A stretch of 64,000 nt of DNA from Hippasteria phrygiana (Eukaryota; Echinodermata; Asteroidea; Valvatida; Goniasteridae): NCBI GenBank assembly GCA_037893225.1, contig JAZGUH010000403.1, positions 186,001-250,000 of the forward strand, in the 5' to 3' direction. Under the pieces are notes generated by a model that saw nothing but the letters and a program-made list of their open reading frames with translations, ran no database searches and was not told where the DNA came from. How positions within the stretch are numbered: the stretch's first letter is position 1; each line of letters begins with the position of its first letter. Of this stretch, positions 42,501 through 54,500 are shown in pieces. The translations under genes were made by a program, and so were the position numbers.

Positions 42501-45500
42501 GTGAGTTGTCATGTTGAATGTGAAGTGGAAATTTGCACTGTTTATTAAATGCATTTGCACAAGATATATTAACTTACTGTCCTTGTTCTCTTTGTAAAAT
42601 AGGCGCACTTTTATAAAAAATTGAAGCTGGTACGTCCAGCCTCCCCTCCTAGCACTAAGCACAAAAGGGGACTTCGTCTTATCACGTCAGATTTGTTTGC
42701 TGCCCGCAGCGATGACTTTTAGACAAATGGCAGCAGCGGGCTGGATGGGACTCGATAAAAACGTCTCAACTTATTTTGTTTTTATTTCAAGGTAGAAAAA
42801 ATTGTCTGTTTTATTGTAATATACCTTAATTAATCTACGTAAAACTACAAAGTGATGCAGATGTCTCTTAACAATCAACATCCTCTTTTTAACCCCTTGA
42901 CCCTGGATTTCATATGGGGGCGCTGGGGCGCCAGGCCGGCTTGTGCAGCCAAGCAAAACGGAAGCAAGAGGCTTGTGCAGCCAAGCATAACGTACACAAT
43001 ACCCCAATAATGGATTGAAAATGCAGAGATTGGCGTGTATAGACGTCAACCGGCCAGGTGGCAATTTTCAATCTGCATGTATTTGTGTCAACCGGGCGCA
43101 AGGGGTTAAAAATGTATGTGTGCATTTCATAAAGTGAGCATGATTCTTGCAATTCATGTGATCCAGACTATCCTGAGTGCACAGTGGTGTATCCAGTTGG
43201 GGGGGGGGGGGGGGGGCAAGATGGCAACTTGGTGGCAACTTGGCAGCATTTGAGGAGTAATAAAAAACATAGTTTGGTTTTTTAGACAGTTTTCAGACTG
43301 TTAATTGACAAGGCCGTTTTGGTTGATGATTTGCATTTCTTCCTCTTAAACAGATGATCCAGTTGTGGTTTCATGAGTTCAACGACCAGCAAAAGAACAC
43401 CATGATGAAACGACTTTTGGTAAGTAAGTCGGACTGACCTGTATAAAAACAATATCTGCAGACACAAGGTGTTAGTTTTGGACTTTTCTACCGAAACGGG
43501 GGCTGGTTTTATTTCATGAGAAAAATTTTGAAAAAGGGAACAAATAAGAATAATTGCATTTTCAATGATTTTGAGACATTGTTCTGTTAAACCCCCTCAG
43601 TGCCATTTAGCTAGCCTGGGAATCCTACACACTTTACATCCTAGGTGCGGGATCTTAAACCCTTTCCGTACCACATTGTTCATTGGCTTATCTTCCCCCA
43701 GTACCACATTCTTTGTTCAGTCAAGCATAAAACCACTTATGCAGAAAAAAACAGCTGACTGCTTGTTGAATGGTTGTATTTTCAACCCAACATTTCATGC
43801 TCAAGGATTGATTGAAAAATGAAAATGTGTGTAAAGTTTTTTCCAAAAAATGTCTTTCATATGGCGTAAAAATGAAAGTCGTAACTGCTAAAATAGCAAA
43901 GTTACAGCTGTTTTCTCCTCTGGCCCACTTTATCAAACAGGAAAGTTGTTTTTTCACATGAACCAATGGCACTCCATACACATAACTGTACAGGGAAACT
44001 TCGGATACAGTTTTCTCAAAATATTATAATGGTGACACATGAATTTGATAGCACCATTAGAAAGATCCAAACGAGCTCTTTCTGTTGGTATAAAGATCAC
44101 CTATGGACAGCGAAAAATACAATTCAATTCAATTCAATTCAAATTCAAAATACACATATGGTTGGATAGCTCACTATTAAAATTGTTTTTTATGAAAACA
44201 CCAAAAACAGTTACATATCAGATAAATACATCCAATTTAAAACAATTATTGAACTATTCATATAAACTTAAACTTAACACAAACTTTGTGCAGAGCGGGT
44301 CACATTTGTCCAAATTTGTAGACAATGAAAGAATTGATCATAAATGAGTGAACAGTCTGATGTTCAGTATAAGAACGTAAAAATGACAGTTTGGAAAGTT
44401 GTATGAATTTTTGTGGTCGCCCTTGTGTCTTCGTTTAGGAGCAGTGCGATCTTCCGCAAATGCACATGCTGTCTGTCACCATGGCGCCCATCTTACACCA
44501 AAGTTGCCCACACAATTGCCAGGACCTGTTGTCGTGGTTACCCGCTCAGCTGTCCCTCCGTATTCTAGCCTACTTGGACCCAGGTAATAAGGATCTTGAT
44601 CAAGTTGCCATATCCCTCATACTGCCTCTCTTTGGAACTCCTTACCTGTAACCTGCTTCCCTTCCACCTGTATTCTTTTAACACTTAAAACAAAATGTGA
44701 ATAGATACCTTCTATCCCTGTGATTTCTGTCTTTTCTTGTCTTTCGTAGCCCACAACTTGAGTGGCCTTTTGGCCTTGTGCTGGGCAGTACTTACGAAAA
44801 AATAGTGAAAGAGTTGAACATGATACATGCATATTGGCTGCACCAGACTTGAATTACTCGCATGAGGTATTTTTTTATAGATGGCACCTAACGTGACTCG
44901 TTCTGTAAAGTGACGTACTTTGATTTTTCCCTCCAGTACCTTGCCTGAGTAGTTGCTTTACACCAAATTGCACACCAAGTAGAAAATCTTCATTCGTAAA
45001 TCTTATGCCAAGTGTCATGTTACAGAGTTACAAGCATAACCCTAACCCCCTTCAATGTTTTTCATATGGCTCTGCTAAATCCAACAATTTCCAACAAAAC
45101 TGAAACGAGAAGCCTGCTAAATGCAACAAAATCCAACAGCAAATTTTGTTGGATTCTGCAGTGTACCACCTGCACACCAGCCTTGGCATTGTGAAGCCAC
45201 CCTGCTGAATCCAACAAAATACAACAGGGATTTGTTTGTATGAGCCCTGCCAAATCCAACAACATTTTTTACTAGAAGTCTGCTTCCAGCCCCCTAAATA
45301 CGTCAATATCCAACAGGTATATTTAGCTTCTACACTGCTAAATACGACAAAATCCAACACACCATTTAGTTTGTGTGGACTGCTAAATCCAACAAATTGC
45401 AACAGCTTTTTACCATTGTTGGATTTAGTTGGATTTAGCAGGGTTAGGGTTAGGGTTATTGTAAGTTAGGTTGTGACTTGTCTGATTTGAGAAATGTAGC

Positions 45501-48500
45501 TTGCATCTCCACAATGTGGTTGTAATTGGTCAGTACTTTAGGGGGCGGGGCTCAATGGATCCATCCATTGACCAATTAGAATTTAGCTATCGTGAATATG
45601 TATGAGGTATAGTGATTTTTCTCTTTTTTTAACCCAGTGAGTCTGTGCAGATGTGCATGTGTCAGCCGTGCGTGGTTTGAACTAGCCAATGAGCCTACGC
45701 TGTGGCGTAACTTGTGTCGCCTCCCCAAGTGGGCGTTACCCAAGGCTGAGGAACAAAAACAGATGATCAACCATATCTCTTCCTACATCCATGTAAGTTG
45801 GCTTGTGTAAGTCGAGTTGTCTGCTGACAGACATGAACAAAAACCAAACTACTGAATTATTGTGAAATACCTTACCCGACTGTAAGTAAATAATAGTCTC
45901 AGGCATCCTGTGAAATCACTACATCTGCAGCTAATTTCACGAAACCTTGCGCAATTGCGTAATGCTTCTTACAGACATGCCAAGTAGTACGATTTTGCCG
46001 TATTTCGTACGGGAAATCCTTGAAAATACGGGAATACGATTTTGACCCTAAAAAATACGAATCTTGTCCGTCTTGAAAAATAAATTTAAAAATGCCGTAA
46101 AACGACTGCAAGCGGAGAATATGAAAGTACCTCGAACTTTTTCTAGCCTGAATACGATGTCTGGACTGTATGTATACATCTTGCGTATACCGTAATTTCT
46201 GGAATATTGGCCGCGGCGTATACATTGATTTTCACCGCGAAAAATGTTGCTGAGGCTTATATTCTGGGCGGCTTATTCTCCAACACTTAAAGAATAAACC
46301 CGCGAACTATCCATTATATTCGAACACAATTTCCGGGTCGAGTCGGCACCACAATCATGAGTCATCGTTTTCGTTGATAAAATGCACTCCAGTACCCCCA
46401 GCGGCACGCAAATTCCCCCCCCCCCCCCCCCCTCCAAACTTTGCGGGTACATTGCCGTTTGTGATCCACTTTGTGATGACTTGCCGACTCCATGAAAGAT
46501 ATCGTGCGACTCTGCAATGAAGCCTACATGTATTCTATATACATGTACATGTACATTGCGCCGCCGCACCGCCACGGTCGGCTGTTTCGTTGTTCAGTTG
46601 AATTGGCCTACAAGCTTATACGATAGCTCGTGGACGTCAACAAGTTTCATGCCCGCTTTCTGAGTAAAGTGGCTGGTACTAGGCGAATGCGCAGACAGAT
46701 GGTCAAACAGTTTGTTTACCAGCGATTCAATGCAACGGTTAACATGAATATTTAAATTTATGCAAATGTTACTCCGCCCCAATGCTTGCCTGTATATATG
46801 TAATGTGTACATGTACACATTACATACAGCTACAGTTGATCGGAGTCGGAAGGATTAACCCTTAACATGAGCCGCCATATCTTTTCAAAGTGCAAAAATG
46901 CAACTGCATTGTATAACAGTACCACCACCAGCACTACTAGAAAACCATAGACAATTAATGTAAGTGATACTTGGAGCTAAAAGTGCAAGCAATAGTTCAT
47001 GATGGAATGAATTATAATAGGGTATATTATTGTAAACATCATGCACTTGATAACTGAGTATGCTTAAGTCCTACACTGGTATTGCAGCCAGTAAAATTGC
47101 TTTTTGTATGTATACGTACCTGCATTGTTATGCACCATTATGTGAGTGTACAATGACCGTTTTTGAAAATAGTTTTTTTGAAAAAAATACAGTTTTTAGG
47201 TTGTCAGAATACAGTTTTGGGATTTTCAAAGTTGGCATGTCTGTTCTTACGCCACAATTTATTGCGTAAGTTGTGCAACATCTGTGACATTTTAAAAATC
47301 GATTTCACGAAAGGTACGCAGTGCGTAAGTCGCTGACTTGCACCACAAATTATTGCGTTACTTACGCACTCGTTTTAGGTGGCTTAAGTTGTCCGCAAAA
47401 ACACAAAAATGATGACTTAGCTGAGCATGAGCATAGTAGAGCCATAAGTTGCTCAAATTATTTATTAAATTCACTAGATTATTTCAAAGAGTAATGAAAT
47501 GATCATCCGCTGCAGGTTTACATGTGAGGTATTTCCGAAAGTTGCCACAATTTTTTTTGTACGAGCGAAAAGTTTTAAAAGTGAAAAGTTTCAAAAATGG
47601 TGCCGTCGCAGTTATTTCACGACTGTTATATGCATGTTATTATTTTACATTGCACAACTACGCACTGTTTCGTGAAATGGATCACAAGGATGTAGCGCAG
47701 CTGCGCAACATTTTTATAGTGCAAGTCCTACTGTTTTGTGAAATCGGCTGCTGGTGTGGTGTAATTTTCAAGAAAAATTGAATTTTGTTGATCAATTTCC
47801 AGCAATGGACGACCGACCATCATTTATCAAATACTGCCCCCAATTCTAGTTAGTCTACATTTTGTTTGGCAGTTGGTTAGACATCCATTAGCGGGTGCAA
47901 GCCAGCTGGTATAGTTCTCTGACCTGATAATTCCCTGACATCTATAAATTGCTCAGGTTTGTCTAAAGTAGGTTTTAAGGAACCAGGCCTATGTCATGCC
48001 ACAGCATATCCATGCAGGTGGCACGGCCTCGACCCCTTCTCGTCGTGCCCATGGGATGAGCGGGCTTACAGACAGTTCCGGATGTCAGCCACCGTGACTT
48101 GCCAACATACCGCCCAGATTAATAACTCAAACATGGACAGATTTTATTTTCATTCAAAAATGAGGAACTTCTGTGTTGCTTGGGGAAAAGAGCAACAGAC
48201 AGAATTTTTTTTCAGGGTGGACTCGGACATGTACATTACATCTTGAAATCACCATTTTTTGTTACACAGTGGAAGCAGGCATTTGCTGAGCGCTACCGAC
48301 TGCGACGTAACTGGCTGAAGGGGCTCTGCTCTGTCCGAACCTTTGAAGGCCACACCCAAGGCATCTCCTGCGTACAGTTTGACGACACTAGGATCGTCAG
48401 CGGCTCCTCGGATAATACGATCAAGGTTTGACAAAGATTTGGGAATTACGATCAAGTCAGTCCTACAACATAATCTTTTACTGTGGCTGGAGTGACGTTA

Positions 48501-51500
48501 CTTGACCAGAGTGACACTTGGACTTGACCTCTGTGACATTATGACTTGACCTCTGACATTTGGACTTGACCTCTGTGACATTTGGACTTGACCTCTGTGG
48601 CATTTGGACTTGACCTCTGTGACATTTGGACTTGACCTCTGTGACATTTGGACTTGACCTCTGTGACATTTGGGTTTGACCTCTGTGACATGTGGGTTTG
48701 CCCTCTGTGACATGTGGGTTTGACCTCTGTGACATGTGGGTTTGACCTCTGTGACATGTGGGTTTTGACCTCTGTGACATGTAGGTTTGACCTCTGTGAC
48801 ATGTAGGTTTGACCTCTGTGACATGTAGGTTTGACCTCTGTGACATTTGGAATTGATCAAAACTTGGCCAGATGTACTTGAGACTTGACCACAGCAAGTG
48901 GACACTTGAACAAAGACACTGACAATTTGGGACACCACAAACATAGGACAAGATAGCTCAGTTGGTAGAGCGCCGGTACGGTAATCCAGAGGTGACAGGT
49001 TCAAATCCCGCTCCTGCCGGTTTTCTCTGTTTCACGCTGTAACTGTAACTAGTGTAAAGTTTGTATGTTTTTTTCCCCCCTCAGGTTTGGAACATCCGCA
49101 CCAACTCCCCATGGTCTGTGCAGACCCTCGTTGGCCATTCAGGCACAGTGAGATGTCTACATCTACAGGGTAGTCAACTGGTGTCTGGCTCCACAGATCG
49201 CACCATCAAGGTACTGCCCCATTACATCAGCCACCTCCCTCCTACACCCCCCCCCCCCCAGGTTTGGAACATCCGCACCAACTCCCCATGGTCTGTGCAG
49301 ACCCTCGTTGGCCATTCAGGCACAGTGAGATGTCTACATCTACAGGGTAGTCAACTGGTGTCTGGCTCCACAGATCGCACCATCAAGGTACTGCCCCATT
49401 ACATCAGCCACCTCCCTCCTACACCCCCCCCCCCCCCCCCCCCCCCAGGTTTGGAACATCCGCACCAACTCCCCATGGTCTGTGCAGACCCTCGTTGGCC
49501 ATTCAGGCACAGTGAGATGTCTACATCTACAGGGTAGTCAACTAGTGTCTGGCTCCACAGATCGCACCATTAAGGTACTGCCCCATTACATCAGCCACCT
49601 CCCTCCTACACCCCCCCTCCGCCCACCATGTACACCCCTACATGTACATCCTTTCAAATAGCGATTCAAACCACTTTCCACAATGGTGCCTGATGTAGAC
49701 CAGTAAAATAGAACGCTCTGTGGCAGGGTTGTATTTGAGTACTTTTGATGATTTTTTTCAGTACGAGTACAAAATACATACTTGAGTCCGTCAACAAGTG
49801 CAGTCACGAGCACTCTAAGCCTTAGGTTGTAGTCGAGTACATTTTCATGAGTACGAGTATGAGTATAGAAAACAAGAACTATTGTGAGCACTCTAGCCCT
49901 TGGGTTGTAGTGCAGTACATTTTCACTAGTATATGTACAAAAAATATTTACTTGAGCTCGCAAACAATTACAGTTATGAGTACTTGAACCCTTGCATTGT
50001 AGTGGATTCATGAGTACGAGTACAGAAAAAATGTGACCCCGCTCTGCAAAAAGGGCACATAAGTCGCTGTATGCTTTTACGAGTTATGGGCCGTTCAATG
50101 TGAAGAGGGTGAAAAATTCTTCTAACAAGTGATTTTGAAGGGAGGGAATTTTTGCATCTTTGATACCTATATTATTCTATTTCATAACCAAAATCTTTGA
50201 TTTCAGTGAAATAAAGTTGGAAAAAGAATGTGTTTTTGTCGAGTGCTTCCATTTATTGCTTTGCGTTTTGTTTTTTAAATGGCTTGTTTCTCCTTGAGTC
50301 ATTTCAAGAAATTCCTGAAACAAACATGCAAATTTGCAAATATCTCGTGATTGCAAAATGCTAGAGACCTCAGACATATACCATAAGAAAGCTTATAAAA
50401 TGGCCTTTCCAGCTATATATAAAACACTATTTTCAAATTTTGCAACATAAGTGCCTTTTTGCAGAGCGGGTCACAATGTACATGAGAATGAGTACAGTTG
50501 TGAGTACACAAACCCTTTATTTTGTAGGGGATTTAATCTTCCTGAGAATTGTCTGAGTACAGAAAAATGAACTCAAGAATAGGAACGATTACTCCAATCT
50601 TTGTTTTGGTTGAGTACATTTTCATGAGTTTGAGTACGAGGACAGAAAAAATGTACTCGATTTTGAAAGCAATTTCAGTTATGAGTTACCCTAACCAGAG
50701 TTGTCATACAGTCGCGAGTACCAGCTCGAGTATGAGTACTGACAAATGTACTAAAATATGACAAATACAGTTATGAGTATTGGAACCCTTGTTTGTAGTT
50801 GAGTACATTTTCATGATGTCTCATTTGAGCATGAGTGGTTATGAGTACCCCAACCCTTAGCTCTCAAGTAGAGCTGAGCATATTTTCATGAGTGCACAAG
50901 AATGTACTTGACAGGAGTGAGATCTCTCTAGGTTTTTCCTGATTTCAAGATTTTTGGTGAAACGTCTTCCAGATTTCCCGAAAGAATTTCTTTCCTTAAC
51001 CCTAACCCTGCCAGACACAGCACAGTGCATCTGTGGTGACAGCTTGACCTTGCTGCACTCTGCACACAAGTCAATGTGACAAAGTATGCAATCTGATGCG
51101 TCTGGCAGGGTTTCTAGCCCAAATACCCTGGAGGGTTAGGGTTAAATTGTTTTTATCATTCCAAAATGACCTCAGCAACCTGAAACTGTCTTCTTTTAAT
51201 TCTAATAACGCCATTTTTTTTTTCAATTTTGAACCGTAACTTTCAGTAGAAAAATGCAGTTTTCTTGTTCATTTTTCAGCAACGCCATACAAATTAAATG
51301 CCTCTGAATCTTTCATGGATTTTGCATTCTCCTCAAAACTCATCCCTGACTTGAGAATGAATTCAAGAACTGTTTGAGTATTACATCACTGCTCGGTCTA
51401 TGGGTTTTGATGGAACTCATTTATTTTGCTTTTAGGTATGGGACCTGTCAATGCAGAACAGCTGGTCCAGCATAGCATGTCGAGTGACCATGACTGGACA

Positions 51501-54500
51501 CGAGGACACCGTACGCTGCCTACAGGTGGACGATGAGAAGGTCGTCAGCGGGTCGTACGATAAAACACTCAAAGTGTGGGACATCAGGACTGGGAACTGC
51601 CGACACACACTCAGGTACGGAGAACATCTCAGAGGCGGATCTGGGAGGGGAGTTAAAGATTTAAAAAAAACCAACCCAGCTGTGTGCCGATTTTGTTTGT
51701 GCTTGTTTTTGCTTGCAGAGGCGGGACTTGTATTTCTGAGTTTCGGACTGACTTTCAATATTTCGAATGCGTGTTTTTTTGTTTTGTAGGGGACACACAG
51801 GGGCTGTTTTATGTCTACAGTTTGACACCACTAAGATTGTCTCTGGATCGGCGGATAAAACCATCAAGGTAGTGCAGGTTGTTCGTGATTGGGGCATATC
51901 AAAATGTATCATGTCATGTCTATACAGAATGTTGGATGGATGAGGGCATGGTTACCAGGGGCCAGTTTTATATAACTGTTAAGCACAAAAATTTGCTTAG
52001 CATGAAAATGTCTTGCTTAGTAAAAGCAGGTTACCAGCCAAAAGTCCATGTAATTTTCATGCTAAGCAAACAACAGCTGAATGCCAGTCAGAAGCAATAT
52101 TCCACACATGCAAATCTGGTTGGTAATCCAGTTTTTATCACGGAAGCATTTGCATGCTAAGCAAATTTTTGTGCTTAACAGCTTTATGAAATTGGCCCCA
52201 GCCGTCTATTCCCTCTATATCAGGTGTCCTCACAACTTTGTTTTAAGCTCTTGAATACGGTTGACAGCCATAGCCGCAGTTAAAAAAAATACCACCTGGC
52301 CAGTTGACAGATATAGCCGCAGTTAAAAAAAATACCCCCTGGCCAGTTGATATCCATAGACACATTCCTGTGCATACTCAATCCATTCATGTTTCAGCTA
52401 TATTGTTCTTGAATGGGAGTGTAATGAATAGATGGAGCTTTTTCAAACAAAGCTTTCATTCACACGAAAGGGGGGCTCCGACACGGCCCGCGTTTGTATT
52501 TCGCGCTGCCAAATGTTACTGACTGTGCAAACCAACAGAGGGCGCCCTTTTATTGTTGTTTACATGCACCGACTCGGATTTCCAAAAAATACATACCGAA
52601 ATTCATGAATGGATAACTCCTCACGGGGAACACCCTACATCCGGGAAATTTATGCAATGCATATGCATAAGTTCCGAACTCTACCCTTCAAATATAGTGA
52701 AAATCGGCCTTCAGATAATAGAATTATAAATTACGAAAATTACTTATTAAAAATAAAATATTGGGCATGCAAAAATTCCCCCTTTTTCACCAAAACTACC
52801 GAAATAGCTCAATACTCAACATTCCCTCTCTTGTACGTGACCTTTCAACCTTCGTCTATCGCGCCATTATGAAGAAAACAGCTGGCGTGGGTGGCCACTA
52901 AAAGATAATTTTCGTCGCAGAAATTGCATCTGCTGACTTTCTTTCGGCTAAGTGATGACGTCATCGATATTTACCCCTCCCCAAAATGTCTTGAATGGAC
53001 CAGATCCAAGGATTTTTGGGGCCAAAATCTATTTTTTGTATGTGGAGGAACTCTTCGTCAACAACCCCGAACGTCAACAACCCCGAAGTGATTCGGCTTA
53101 TTACTCCGCGTCCCCTGGTCACAGGACACCATTGTTTATGCCAAGGTCAAATATGCATGACTCAGCCCCTGGGTTTTCCCGAGATGTAGAACAGCTGTCG
53201 TGCAACAAATCTCTTCTTTCTCGACAAACGGCTTCTATACTCACTTCAATTCTACCTGTAAGACTTAGGTGAACTTCTAAACTCTGCATAAAACTTTTGC
53301 CAAGTCCATCTCTGGCTGGCCACTATTTTTAAAAGACAGATTTTTCCACTGAATCCTGGTGATTTCTGTGCGTCGTCGCACGTGCTGACGTTCAGTGGGT
53401 ATTTAAAAATGGCTGACGTGGCAACATTGTGCGTGCGGGAAATCAGCGTTGATTCCGCGAGTGTTTTTGAAGTGAAAATTGAATCTATGCACAGATTTGT
53501 CGTGTTTGTGGTTAAAAGGACGGGAAGTAGATTTATTCCAGCGTTCATGAAGACACTGATGGGTGATAAAATGAACATAATTTCGACATTGTAAGTAGGC
53601 TTGGTGGCGGCAAGAGCATGCACAATACATGTATAACGATTTAAGCCTGCATAGCGAATGTATGTACTCATGCACGATGAATTCTACACGTATTTTATAA
53701 TAAACACTAAACGGAAAGATGTTACTTTACTACACTCTACCAAAATCGGTCAGGAAAAGCAAATTTTGGAAAATAATCATCCATCTGTGTTCAGAATTGT
53801 ATTAAACACTTGGCACAACCTTTTTTAACTTCGAGTTTGGAATGTTGTGTGCAATAAATGTATACTATAGGGAAATACATTTCGTATTTGTGCTACATGT
53901 AGATGTTCTTCAACTTCAAGTTGGGCAGTGTATGGTCACTCAAAGTGCTCACATACATGTCAATTTCTGCCTCATTTTTACAGATTTTGCTGACATAAAT
54001 GTTGAAATAGCAGGCTGAGCCACATTTTTCAAGATTTTGCTGTGGGGCTATTAAAGTCAGTAAAATCTTTCCGTATAAATATCACTGGGGCAGATCCGAC
54101 ATTAAGGTGGGGGGGGGGGGGGGGGGGTAAGCTGTGTGGCAAGCTGTGTGGCTATGGAAGAGGGCATGCAGGGGGCAGACATGCTACTTTTTCTGCATCA
54201 ATTACCTATTTGATGGAACTCAAGGAAGCAGGTTAAATATTATGCAGACAAAAGTGGTGTGTATATTGTTAAGTCCCCCCTCCCCGAGTTTTCTCCCCTT
54301 TTCAGCTCTAACTAGATCCCTGGATTAATGGATCCCTTCGCCCACCCATAGATCCTGATTACCTAGACTTCCACAATATATGCATAGTACCTGAAATCCA
54401 AGTAAGAAGAAAACTTTCCTTTTTGTTTTTCAAATAATTAATAAATGACCCCCAATTCTGATTTCTTAACCATTCCTGTTCACTGTTGACAAAATGAAGC

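Noticed and set aside
48478..49004. Minus-strand frames rich in '[12 protein letters not shown]' repeats
   Set aside because: Generated by the 22-bp intronic minisatellite in three frames at once.
48946..49018. Functional tRNA gene
   Set aside because: A and B boxes are present, but the anticodon arm is irregular and a sister copy with shared flanks shows it is a SINE. The same applies to 61334-61405.
53045..53095. Tandem 'cgtcaacaaccccgaa' words as a regulatory site
   Set aside because: Only two copies; simple duplication is enough to explain it.
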